Both the position numbers and the translations under genes were made by a program. This document shows, one piece after another, positions 9,686 to 22,258 of a stretch of DNA of 64,000 nt. Numbering within the stretch: the first letter of the stretch is position 1; each line of letters opens with the position of its first letter. The notes under the pieces are model-generated. The model had not been told where the DNA came from. It made no database searches and saw nothing but the letters and a program-made list of their open reading frames with translations. This stretch comes from Setaria digitata (lineage: Eukaryota; Nematoda; Chromadorea; Rhabditida; Setariidae), in assembly GCA_003640385.1 (NCBI GenBank), contig RCAB01000015.1, positions 124,001 to 188,000 on the forward strand, in the 5' to 3' direction.

Positions 9686-12600
9686 TTAATGGTCATGGTA
9701 AATCTGATTGTAGTAACTTTGATGTGTTGGATCGGAGATTACTTCTTGAATACCAACAAGATCTTCTAGATATGCATCCTTATAGTAATACTCAAACCTG
9801 AAGTTAGGATGGAATTTGTCAGTTCATACGAATTTTAGTGGAATTTCAGAACATACAAGGATCTCAAGATATTCTAAACATTAATTTCAATTCGCTGAAT
9901 TTGTAAATTAGTAATTATGAGTGACATAATTACACGCTAAACCGCATGTAACAAAAATGTCTGATGCAAATAGCTCACCATGGTTCTCCTTTCGTGAAGG
10001 TTATTACTTTACTAAACCATCCAAACTTATCACCTTTATTTCTGACTGCAGAATAAACATATGGTGTTTTTAAAATCTAAAAACAAACCTCAAAGTGAAA
10101 CAAATAAAATATGACAGTTTGCACAAAAAATGAAAGATTCCTTTGGAAAGGTAAAAAAAAGCATAAAATTGGAAATCAAAGAATTATAAATTAACAAACT
10201 AAACAGTCGAAGACGGTTTAACCTCATTATGAATACACTGAATGTAGCGACCAAGTTCTCGTGGACTCTGATACAACTCACCACATTCGTGCTCAGGAAG
10301 GCCGAGAAATGCTAGTGCATGTGCTTCTCTCTTGTCCGTTACACTATAACAGTAGAAACTTGAATACATCAAATACGTGGCTAGTTACAGACAAAAAATC
10401 ACGAAGAAAAGATAGGAATGTTTCATCTTTCTTCTAATCATCCATTCAAGTCAATTTCAATTTTTTTTTTTTTTTATTCAAGGCTTACCCATATTTAATC
10501 TAAAAATTCCTTATAACTTATTATTCAACTTACATTTAACCTTTCTCACGTTATATTTATTATTTATTACAACATGCTTCAAGCATAACGTCTTATATTT
10601 GTCATTGAAATGAATTTTTCATATATTTCCATTTATTTATTTTATTTTTTCACGAAGTATACTAATTTCACATCACTGAACAAATAAAATATGTGAGATG
10701 CCATCAAATGACAAGCTGCTGTAATAACTTCAAATACGACAATGGTGTCACCAAATATGCCGCTTAAGTATTAAATCGACGAATATTGATGACTGAACAC
10801 CAGCAGATTACAAAAAAAAAAAAAAAAAAACATACAAATTTCGCGCAATGGTGTAATCAACTTCATTTTTGCCACTTTCCCATGTACCAAAAACGTCACT
10901 TTTATGATGCTCAAAGAAATCAAAATCAATGTCTTCGATATCCTCCACAATATTATCGACATTTCCAGGTGTTGTCCAGTCGTAAATCAAAATTTCTGAC
11001 CGCTTCCTACAAAGAAAAGATTATCATACGAGAATCAGAAAAGTTTCAATTCCAAGCATGCCAGGACATAGTGAGATATTCTGAGCTGAAAAGTAGAGAA
11101 GGCGACAGAACCTAAACTCTTTCAGAGCATCTTTATATGAGTCCTCAATTGTTTGCAAATAGGTTCGGTCGACAACTGCAATTTTGTTTACCTGAAACTT
11201 AGGTACATTTCATCTTAATAAAGCAAAAATTTAAAACCAGAAAAGGATAAGAACTTATTCATTTACTGATATATATCAAATATTTCGAGGTGACTGAGTT
11301 CTATAGACATTGCAGAAAGAATATAAATTCGGGAAAATTTATTTACTCATAATACAAAAACAACAGACATTGCCTTGTTGATGGATATTATCCAAGCATT
11401 TATCGACCGATACTTCTAAATAAATAACTAGATGTGGCCAAAAGCGGCAGTTTGGTAACATATTTTTACGCTCCATGTAATAGTAAGTAAAATCTAAAAC
11501 ATATGAACTGCTTAATAGCACTAATATTGAATGTTTTGTGGACTCTGGAATCTAGAAGTTCTTTCATTGTATATGCTGCATACCTCTGTCATTGAATAAA
11601 ACAAGATGTTGTAGTAAACTATAAATCTCACGTATTTGTGGAATGCATTAAAACTGCATGTAGAGAGTAAGAAATAGTGAAAACGAAATAGAAACAAAAA
11701 ATTTTTCCGTGATTTTCCATGACTGATGAAGATCATTATATAAAGAAAGAACTAACTCCTACTACTGCTGTCATTAATCATAGTACACTTACATTCTGGT
11801 CCAATATAATTTTTAGCTCGACATGCGTTAGCAAAAATAAAGTCAGTGTGTGGACTGCGCTCCAAAACAACACCTTGACCTGAAAATATAAGATGAACAA
11901 ATAAGTAGAAAAACCAACCCTCTCATCATAGTGTCATCAACTTAGATCAGGAATGATGTAATTCAAGATACCGATAACTCTCACTTCACATTCCCGATGT
12001 ATTAAGACATATCTGAAATAGCCAGAAATTTTTGTTTTGATCTCAGAAGGACAGTACGCTATCCCCGTAACAATTACAGTACAATATAAAGGGACTCTGC
12101 AGTTCATATATGGGACTAAACTTAGAACAGCTTACTCAGCTCAAACCAAATTTAGTAATCACCAGTATTCATAATATGTGCTATAGCATTCAGGTACTGG
12201 TCGAATTTGCATCTAAGAATGCGATCACGCATTCTTGCTGTCTGGTCGTTGTAAGGATCCTTATAGAACATATCCACGTCAAAGAGGCGAAATGATTTTG
12301 GAAACTAAAATTCAAAACGATTTATAATGGAAGAGTGGAAAGAAAACATTACATGTTCTTTACTTTACATTAAGAAATGCAGCTTTTTCATATGTGAAAA
12401 AGTCTTTAAACAACATTGTGTGAAGAACTTTAGCCACAAGTAATACATCAAAAGAAATGTCTATTTAGTATAAACATTACTACAACCACTACTATTCAAT
12501 GTAAGCAAATTTTCTGATATATATAATTCTGCATAAACAATTCCTTCTACAAATAACTTTCGGGCATTGAGTTTCTTCTAAATGATGGAACTAACCAAAT

Positions 12601-13686
12601 GATAGTAATTTCTATAATCATTGCCAAAACGATCTATCAGCACCTCATCCATTTGAAATTCAGGAATAAAATAAAAACCTAATCGATCTGCAAGCGACCG
12701 AGCCATATCTGTCTAAAAAAAAAAAACCAAGTGTAAATCCTCTTACAGCAAAATTAAGACAGAAAAAATCAAAGTGCTTTATTTCATTCGTATCAATCAT
12801 CAATCATGGATCTCAGGATTATTTTATCCTCAAATAACATACCTAGCATTATCTGCAAAAGACTCCTACGAAAAATACTACTGAAGTCGTTTGGATACAA
12901 GAAAAATAAGAAAACAGAACTAGCTGTGATACGGTGAGGAATGAATGTTTTATGAAGACAACAAAACAAAAATAAAAAGCGCTATTGCATGGAAGAAACT
13001 GAAAACAGTAAAACTGTATAACTAATTAGTCATTACGACTTTGATTATGATGATCACGCATAAGTTACTGCAGGAATTTTACAGCTCTCAAACTTTATTT
13101 TATTAATCTGATCAACTGGAAGTCAGCGGAACTTTTGGAAATACATTATACCATTTGTAGAAATTCGACCCCGTGCAATTCTTATCCATTATCAGACTTT
13201 TATAGAACAAATGAAAGCGAACAGAAACATGCTAATATCATCACCACCCACTATTAAAAAACTACCTTCCTCGAGCCAATATTTCCTTCAACCACAATTA
13301 ACTTAGAATTTTCATGAAATCTTTTCAGCGTTCGATCAACAACAGCATGTTGCCATCGGTACCTAAACAAAGAAAATTACAGACCTATAGACCTACCGCT
13401 TTCACTTGATAATGAAAAAAAAAAAAAAATTATAATGCTTTGTGAAAGCCTACTCAGTACAAAAAAATCTCATGCAAAACTGGAACAATTCGAGAGATAA
13501 ACCGGCAAACCCTTTCTCTTTATAAGGCCATGGTTCCGGATAAGTATCTAGGTCCAGCTTTAATTTACTCTTTTCAACAATTGTTCGCTTCTGGTCCATA
13601 AACTGCGTAATTCCACCAAACGCTGGTGAAAATGAAGCATGCAGACGAGGGCAGATACGTACCAATGTGCAGAGCGCACCAGCCAT
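9686..13686 (-). CDS. nuo-4: NADH dehydrogenase 1 alpha subcomplex subunit 10, 11 exons
   Basis: Accessory subunit of mitochondrial complex I, built on a deoxynucleoside-kinase fold, at the inner membrane. Exons: 13511-13686, 13266-13362, 12596-12712, 12163-12304, 11793-11879, 11369-11493, 11112-11191, 10836-11006, 10237-10343, 9979-10045, 9686-9797. All phases agree, giving 426 aa, near the length of worm orthologues. The N-terminus (MAGALCTLVRICPRLHASF) is basic and amphipathic like a mitochondrial presequence. Family landmarks are the P-loop region EGNIGSRKT (84-92), FRLFDVDMFYKDPYN, QGVVLERSPHTDFIF, LVIYLEVSVDKC, and YDWTTPGNVDNIVEDIE. In kinases the P-loop is GxxGxGK[ST]; here Arg90 stands where Gly is expected, consistent with a structural rather than catalytic role. 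The start is the first ATG after a TTTTTGTAG acceptor at 13697, a possible spliced-leader site. The symbol follows the C. elegans name. Confidence 0.95.
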
Positions 13687-13695
13687 ATTTATCCC

Positions 13696-13700
13696 TCTAC
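13696..13700 (-). promoter_or_regulatory. Candidate spliced-leader acceptor for the complex I subunit
   Basis: ATATTTTTGTAG on the minus strand ends 10 nt upstream of the start codon, with no in-frame coding exon evident above it. The position suits trans-splicing in a nematode. Confidence 0.45.
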
Positions 13701-16653
13701 AAAAATATGTTGTGGGGAACATCTCACAAATAACAAATCACTCGCTTAATGCTTTTATCAGACAATATTAAAACTTTTAATGCTGTAAGAGTTACCCGAA
13801 AATCTGCATCATCTGCTCCTTAAGTTCTCGAAGAAGTTACACACATTTCTTTTCCACAATTTATTCGGAACGGAAATTGAAATCCCAACTCTGTTATTAA
13901 AATTCAGGAGACAAGGTCCTTAACCACGAATTATGAGGCAGAAATTTCCAATTTCACGGATTTATTTACCTCGCACTAGTTAGTTATTGCGGTCATTCGT
14001 TCCAAGTACACATCCATACTTCTCACTAGACTTAATTAAGAGGACAAATAAACTTCTTAGACGGTAATTTAAAATACACTGGGGAAAAAAAGAAATAAAA
14101 TGGAAACTCCTTAGAAACACTCCTTCTTTATCATAAACGCCACTACTCGTCTAAAGAGCTTTGAAATCTATGAGAGAAGAATACCAATATCAATACAGTT
14201 ATTCCAGCTGTACTTACACAAAATACTGCATATGTCCCACGATTTTTCGTACAACAGTATTCTAATTTAACCAAACGAAGAATTTTTATCTAAGATCTTT
14301 TATAAGAGCAATCATGACTCATTTCCTTTTCTAAACGGAACTCTTCCCTCCTCGTCCCAGCACATGCGAATAGAGTTTTCTAGCACCTCTCATATGTACT
14401 TTGGCAAGCAAGTCAAAACCTTAAATTTAAAATAGGATAACTCTGTTGCAATACCACCCAACTAGATATGATTTCTAACGTAAATTAAGTTAAGATGTAT
14501 GTAATACGCGCAATTAATATTCGACATGGAATGTCGTACAATAGCAATTCCAGCCAACCAGAAGCAATACACATATTTCCTTGATTGCAACCAATTCCCT
14601 AAGCTTTCAAATTAATCCTAGCCTAAAATTCAATAAATAAAAGTTTACAAACTGCAGAAAAGAATCCATTAATTCCAAAAAAAAAAGCATAAGATATCCT
14701 GAACGATGGATTTAAACACCAGGTAACAAAATGGTACTCGAAGATACAACCTTCTTTAAAGTCAGTGGAAACAAATGAAAGACTTCAATTTAGAATTATT
14801 CAGAAATATATTACATAATCGCAATAAAATGCGATGATACCTTTGGCACTGTGCACAGATAAAGAAATACAAAAAATATTGTACAGTTACGTTACCCAGT
14901 GGGAAGAGTACAATGTTAAAATGCACATGAACAAATACACCTACATTTTGTCAGATTTATAAGATAACCTCAGTTCCTTAATAAATTTTTCCACCAATTT
15001 CATTGTTACGAATAATTTAAAAGCAATTTAACATAGGCGCATCTTGATAAAGGGCAAATAGTCAAACAGAAACATCCACGATTAAAAAAATAAATCAGTT
15101 GGGAATATATCTGAAAATTTCTATAAAATGAAATATTCTTCCTGTATATTTTACCGCGCCTCGGTAAACATACCACATATAGTTCAGAAATGCAATAAAT
15201 CAATAAAACAAAATATATCACCTCAGATAATTACAAAGCAGATTTAGAGATGCTTCAACTTCATGTCGAACTGGACAGCAGACAATCCTTTACTACTCTA
15301 CCTATCTTGGCGCTCAAGACCAGAGTCAAAAGGTTTCAAAAAAATTTAGCACTAGGTATGATAGAAAAACCCATAAATTTCCAGATCATTGAGCTAAATA
15401 GAAAACCAGCAGCTGCTTAAGCAGAGAAGCAAACCATCCTAAAATATATAGGTACTGCAAACGAAATGACAACAAATATGAAGCGATACTGTCTATAAAG
15501 CGATAACAAAGAAGGCAGTGATGTGGGCTTCTAAATAAATATGAGAGGCATAAGAAATGAAAAGCTTGAAATCTTCCCCAACTACTTTTCTACTAATCTC
15601 ACAATCTATATTTTATGTTCCAGAGACAGCAGCACCAATTTCCTGTCGCTTTCATTTCTCTTAAAATATTTCAGGGTAACAATTTCTTACAAAGCCTTTG
15701 AATCATTCATATAGTGATAATTCACATGAAGCCTACGGCCATTACAAAGTACTGGTACTTCAAGTGGAGCCTAAGGCCCCCTTTTAATATACTCTAAAAA
15801 TCAGGGTAATTCAATGTACAAATATGAAACTTAAACGCGAAAGCTGCAAATAATCAGAATGTACAACTTAGATAAAAAATAATAATCAAATATGAGATCA
15901 AACTTATGTAACAGTCTGCATGAGGTTATACAAAAACGATGCATCACGGAAACAGATACATGATGTGAATATCAATTTGAGCCACTTATGCTATAATACG
16001 ATGAATTAGAAATCTGAATGTCAAGAAATTCTGCGTAAACCAAGTAAAAAACGTTCGTTACTTCCACTGATTTAATTTCTTTTAACAAAAACACAGTCTC
16101 GACTGATTCAAAAACTGATAATTCCACGGTTAATATGTAATATGTTAATATGTTGTTTCTTCGTCAATTCCCACATAAGTGGCGCGGAAGTTATCACTCT
16201 AAGAAAAAAATAGAAAAAAAAAAGCAAAATTATATTAGTTAATACTTCCGCTTGGAACACACTTACGCCACCACTTAAAACAAGACATTTTAAATTAACC
16301 CTGAGAAATAATAAAATCCTAAATCAAGGATAAAAGTGCTGCCATTATACTGTTTTGGCTTTCTTAAAATTTGAGCTTACCTAACCTTAAAAGAAACAAT
16401 GCACTCGGTCACAGATTCGATTCAGCTCGATTTCATTCAATCCCTTTTTTTTTCATCCTGACCTTTACAAGACTATGAAGACTTCAAAACAGTTAAATTT
16501 AAGAACCACAGATTTGAAACCTTGAGATTTTACATTCATTTTTGTTCCATCATGCACAAAACTATCAAGACACTAGCTACATTCTATGATAATGGAGGGA
16601 GAAAGGGAGAGAGAAGGAGGGGGAAGCTCTATAAACTTTAATTATTACTAAGG
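13701..16653. other. Intergenic, no supported gene
   Basis: AT-rich sequence between the 5' end of the complex I subunit gene and the 3' end of the MADF-BESS gene. The only open frames are short and AT-driven (for example 15006-15221, minus). A purine-rich GA tract at about 16594-16622 lies close to the MADF-BESS stop, probably within its 3' UTR region. Confidence 0.55.
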
Positions 16654-19600
16654 TTAATTTAATCGTCGTGATGTTCCATCAAAATGTTGCCGCGTCGAAG
16701 CATTATGGGAAGCAGTGCTCACTACAGCTGCAGCAGCAGCTTCATTCAATTCTTCATCGTGAATCATTCGAGCACAAGCACCCAAACCAAACCGTGCGTC
16801 CATTAGTATTCGCTGAATATTCATCTTCGCCACTGCCTTCTGGAAAATAAGCATATGGAATTTTCCTGAATTAAACAGTTCCTATCAGAGAATTTAAAGG
16901 AAAAAAAACAATGAGTATACTCTCGTCCTCAAGATTTTAAAACAAATGATCAGTTGCTTTAGCTGAGCATTACTGAAATCAAAAAAATTACTGGAAGGAA
17001 TTCAATTATCCTGCATTATAATTCTGTTAGAGTCAAATGCAATCACAAGAATACAATACTTAGATTTATAATTAACCACCTCATCTTCGTTTAATCTTGA
17101 TAAATAGTTAGCTATTGAATTCGCAAATGCAAGGTTAGCATCATGTTCTTCCTGTAATGACTGGCCCGGTAATACAGCATAATGCGGATGCTCCACTAGA
17201 ACAGCCTGTGTCACGAATCGTTGTCCCGTCTGTTGTCGTAAAGGCATCGAAGAAGTTTGCTGTAGCCCTGGAATTAAATGATTTTCACGCATGCCATGCA
17301 AACTACTAGAAATTAAATGAGAAGAGGAAGATCAGGAGGATGGGATATTCCTTTTCACTATATGTTTAAAATCCCTTAAACAAATATAGCAGCGCCACTC
17401 TCAAGCAATAAGTATCTTTCTGCAGAACTGTTTCTGTAGGTACCGCTACCCGATACTGTAAGTCATAACATGCCCATCTGAGCAGCATGAGGTGCTGATA
17501 CGGCTGCAGCACGATGTGGCGAGACGGAGATCCCTGGGTGTGATTGCGAGCTCACAGTCTGCTGCTGATGCAACTGCAAAGCAAAAACTTTATAGCATAA
17601 TTTCAAGAGTGCATATTTTTCAAAATAAACGAATTTGCGGAATTAGGAAAAATAAGCGAAGAAATCAAAACCTGTTGCTGCTGCTGCACGCTGTGGCTTA
17701 AAACCACATTTGTACCACCTGCAACTGCAGCAGTAGGGCGTTGATCCAAAATCACCTTTTCGTTTCCTGATACTGTGCCTAAAAATGTGAACGTCAAGTA
17801 AAAAGTAAGAGTTACAGAAATAGTAAATCCATGACTCTGATCCCAGCACATAGATAATTTCGAACCTTGGTCAACTGTAACAGTTTTTTCCGAAATGCCA
17901 TCATCCAGTACAACATCATCGCCTAACTGGCCACGCCCATTAGGCATCCCTTGCACACTAACTGCCGCAACACGTTTCCTACGCTGTGGTATACCAACTA
18001 TTTTCAGTTCGCCACAAACTGTCGACATACCATTATTCGCTGATACGGTATCGGTATTCAACTCTGACACATTTACTAATCGATACCTATGAGCAAACAC
18101 ATCTAACTGACTGATTACTTAGCCAGAAAGGCTAAGAAAACCTTACAAGTTGTAAAGCCCAACAACCGAGTTTTCTAGAATTCAATCAGCATTTCTAGGG
18201 AATACAAGAACCAATTAATTTTTGAAGGACGGAATCTATTACAAGTTAGTTTTGTACTTGCTAGAAAATCTGAAGACCTGCACACAAAATACAAATGCAG
18301 TGAAGTTTTAATCTACAAATAATGTCTAAATACTTACATTTTTTGTGATCCATGCTGGTAAAAAGTTGTCGGATCAATGATCATTGTCACCGTACCACCA
18401 TCATCTAGGGAACGCAATAATCTGTAGATCATGATACCACAAAAATTTAACATATTACAAGAACTACTTCTAACTCCTATCATAAAATGTCAAAAATTAC
18501 TTGTCCTGACATTAACATCCTTCTTGATAACACTAGTTACTGGCGCCACACCTCGTGCAGTAACTGTTACCACTCCACCATCCGCTGTTTGTAATTGCTG
18601 TCCTATTCTCGGTTTTGGATCTGCCTTAGATAACAGAACAGACTGTTGTTGAGGCGACGTCATCTAGAAAGACAGGATTACGAGAGAGAGCTTAAAAAAT
18701 TCATAAGACAACTTCCATTTATAATTTCTTCACGTCTACCTTAATATTTCCAAATAATCCGTGAGCTGTTCAATCTATTCTTCTTAGTTATGATACTCAT
18801 GGAATCTGATGAAATCAAATTCATAACGTATTTATCACCTGCTGCGACTGAACAGCAGTCAACACTACCATACTCGATGGGTGTTGACTTATATGTTGCC
18901 GCTGACGCTGTTGCAAGACAACATGCTGTTGACTAGAATGTGAAGCTACTGCTGCTGATGTTCCGACATCTATTTCACTACTTGCTGTCGACGAACATGG
19001 ACTTCCATTATCTAAAAATGGCTTAGAGCTTGAACGGTATAACTTACAATTATAATTTAAACACATTAATTATACAAAGAGAAATCATGTAATCAATTTT
19101 TAAGCAGCAGTGGCGACTAATCTCCATGCTCAAAAAAATAGCCATCGGTGTTTGTAGGAAGCGAAACAATGGGGATTCAATGCTATTTCTACAGAAGTAT
19201 TGAAAACGTGGATTCCGTTACTAAATGTACTAAAAATTCTATCTATTCTATCTAACAAAAAAAGTCTTGAGCTTAAGAACAAAAAAGAATTTTACGAGTG
19301 AAATTTATAAGGAACAAACAATGAAAATGTGGAACTGAAAACAACAAGAAATAAAGCTATAGAATCTTCATAACACATAACACCTTTATCTAAATGAGGA
19401 ACAAATACTAGGAATGATGTCGACTGAAAAAGCTAAATGAAGACAAGAAACAATATCTCCAAAGCTTGTATCTGTGGACAAACAAAATAACTAAAATAAA
19501 CAAACTTTGCTTGAAAGTTAAACCTGTAGCGGATGTCGACATGACATTCGTACTTCTATCGCCACTTGACCCATTCGACAATCCACAATCTCGCAAAGCA

Positions 19601-21548
19601 TTGTATTCACATGAAGCTTCCGTGTTCACCATCTGGAGCTGATTGGTTTGTTGAAAGCTGCAAAGAAAAGATTACGTTTGAAGTTCATAGAAAATAAATC
19701 TTACAGAGAAAAATTTTAAATTTCCTCAACTTGAAGCATAAATGATTACCTGCTTACACTCACACCATCTGCAGAACTAATAGATGGTCCCTGACTAGAA
19801 GTTTCTTGCTTGACATTACCTATAAGATTATAGTATACAAAACGTGTTCCATTATCAGTAACTGCTGCTTACATAATCTTCGCTAAAGTGTTATCATTTT
19901 AATCCTCAAAAAAAAAAAAAAAAAAAAAAAAGAAAAAATGCGGAAAATTCAAATTAGATGCTTGGAAAATTACCGTTGATAAAAGATTTAGTCCTGAAAG
20001 TTAGAAGCTCGTGAAAAACAGAAGTTTGGGAAGTTAATAAAAACGTACTTTCCTTTTGTTTTGCCTAATAATATAAAAACTCACCGCACTTGAAAAGCCA
20101 AATCTGAGGTGTAAGATATTACTAGAAAAAAGAAAATACATGACAACTTTTACTACATACGGACAGATTACTAGTACAGTAAACCGAATATCCCAAAAAG
20201 CCTTCTGCAGATGAAAGAAAAGATGTTCGGCAGTTGTACTGACAAATGATACTAATGGCAGGCGTCAGCCTGCGGTTCATCTGCCTAAGTGCTACCATGT
20301 ATTATCGCGCCATTATTATAACACTTCAGAAAAACAGCAGATCTAAGCTGCACTCTTCGGACTGGCGCTTATGACCATTTACCATCTATGAATCTTCAAA
20401 GTAACAAATATACTCAAGCAAGTGTAAAGCGTGAAATTCGGAATTCAAATGTTTTCATCCAGATAATCAAACTACAACAGCATAAGTTTATTAAAAAGCT
20501 GACAAAAATTATGTATATAAAAAGGAACTTAAACTAAACAGTTTGAACTGTATAGTTTTAACTTTGATTTGGATGTCCAAAATTTTTACTTAATTTTAGA
20601 TTCCAAATCTATGCAATTCCTAAAACTCACAAATCCGCCAATATTAAATGCTATTTAACTCAGCACTACAGAGATGATGATTTCTCATGGTTAAAAAAGC
20701 CTCCAAACAAAAACTTTTTACCTTGACTACTATTAGACTGTTGTGAAGTAAGATGTTGAATCTGCTGATGATGCTGTATATTTGAAGAACTTGTAACTGT
20801 GGTAAGAGATGAAAAATGGATATTATTGTTTGCCATGTTCTAAAAAACGGATGAAATACTTGAAAAATGCAAATAAAATTCTCGGTCATCTTTTCAATTC
20901 AATAATGAATCAACTCACCAATTCAAAAAATTGCTGAACAATTCCATACTGTAAGAGAAGGATTATTCGTAACAGAATTCCTACATATATTACCAATCTA
21001 CATTCCACAGGAACAAACTTACATCAACTAGAAATGGTTCAATCCATCTCATCATTTCAGTAAATTGTCGTGAGGAGGAAAATGTATTCATATTAGTGGC
21101 ATTACTTGATCCAGAACAGTTAGAACCACCAGATGCATGACGTTCACGGCCACTAATAGCAGAATCCTGAAACTTTAAAGGTCTACAAATCTCAGATGAA
21201 CAGGAGGAACTCGATAAAAGCAAATGTTTTCACAGGGAAAAAAAATAATAATAAAACCAAAACTCTGCTCTTATCGCGTGACCTGGTTATTTTCACTCGA
21301 GTCAACATTCCGCCGTTTTCTTCGTTCACGCACATATCGATCACGTATTCGTTTCCATTGCATTTGTAATGCATGTGCGTCATCTGTGAAAAAATGTTCA
21401 ATAACCGAATAGTAGAAAAAAGCTCCCGAAACTAGCGCATAGTTAATCAGGATTACACAGTTCTAGTCGAGCAATCTTTCGTAAACTTCTATTAAATTTC
21501 ACGTGCAAAAAACAAGTAACACTAGGAAAGAGAAATTAGGTCAGAAAG

Positions 21549-21581
<33 letters not shown>

Positions 21582-22258
21582 CAAGGAAATATGGTACAAC
21601 GAACAAAAGAGTAGCAGAAACCTTTGAAACCGAGTTCCACGCGCAACTTCTGCCACACTTGAATCCTGTACTGTGCACTGGAGTGTTTGTTACCATAATG
21701 TTCATGACTGGGGTTGTAGAGGCACGGTTGTGCTTTCACAGCTTCTATCAGACGACGAGTAAAACTTTCATCGATAAGTGATGTTGAAATCAGTGAGGCT
21801 CCACCAGCAGCAATAGTGGTACTTAAAGTTGTAGTGGTACCGCCTGTATGCTGTCCGACGGCCGACTGGATTTGGACTGCTGGCATAAAATCAATATTTC
21901 TTGATCGTTTACCTGAAATTTTATTTAAAGCAAATCAAATTTTCTTGACTTATTTTCCCACCTATTTCTAGATTTAACCAACGCAAATTATGGGAAGTCG
22001 TAAGTTGGGACTGCTAGTATAATATTCAGAATCAATGCAGCTACATATGCGTAAATTCATTATGTTTGAGGCTTTACAAGCATTCAAAATAGCCAAAAGT
22101 AATAATAACCATTCATCCCCTAAGGTCAAAGGCGATTGAAAAGCGGGCTCCTAAGAATACACCAAACACACTCACCTAGGATTCTAAAAAAATGTGCTGC
22201 AGCGTGTGCCGTCCAGCACTGATCAGCTTGATAACTTCCAGTATCACTGCTTACGTAC
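16654..22258 (-). CDS. MADF-BESS domain transcription factor, 16 exons
   Basis: Sequence-specific nuclear regulator of the MADF-BESS (Adf1-like) family. Exons: about 22176-22258 (5' end unknown), 21622-21912, 21283-21383, 21023-21166, 20919-20948, 20722-20839, 19750-19819, 19524-19657, 18839-19011, 18501-18663, 18338-18404, 17866-18086, 17672-17778, 17470-17573, 17080-17305, 16654-16839. All junctions are phase-consistent. From the ATG at 21886 the product would be 702 aa, but an in-frame upstream exon (QADQCWTAHAAAHFF) shows the N-terminus is longer. Numbering from that ATG: the MADF domain (about 42-112) runs from FTRRLIEAVKAQPCLYN through VWQKLRVELGF to MQWKRIRDRYVRERRKRR, followed by FTEMMRWIEPFLVD (157-170). 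The middle is Gln/Ser/Thr-rich and probably activating, with QQQQQ runs, a VKQE sumoylation-like site and a basic PQRRKRVAA stretch. The C-terminal BESS motif (about 622-659) reads SIANYLSRLNEDEKAVAKMNIQRIL across the last intron. It is divergent to the SRR1 gene. Confidence 0.93.
20919..20948 (-). other. 30-nt microexon of the MADF-BESS gene
   Basis: CTCTTACAG precedes and GTGAGT follows exactly 30 nt that encode YGIVQQFFEL in frame with both neighbouring exons, so inclusion or skipping would not change frame. It follows directly on the conserved WIEPFLVD segment. Confidence 0.8.
21553..21581 (+). repeat. 29-nt poly-A tract (poly-U in MADF-BESS intron)
   Basis: An uninterrupted run of 29 A on the plus strand lies about 40 nt inside the intron that follows the MADF-domain exon ending at 21622. 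In the pre-mRNA it is poly-U. Similar runs occur at 19908-19931 in another intron of the same gene and at 37331-37355 in intergenic DNA. Confidence 0.9.

Noticed and set aside
10786..11115. 109-codon plus-strand frame across the complex I subunit gene
   Set aside because: It is the antisense shadow of exon 8 of the minus-strand gene, which has clear family motifs.
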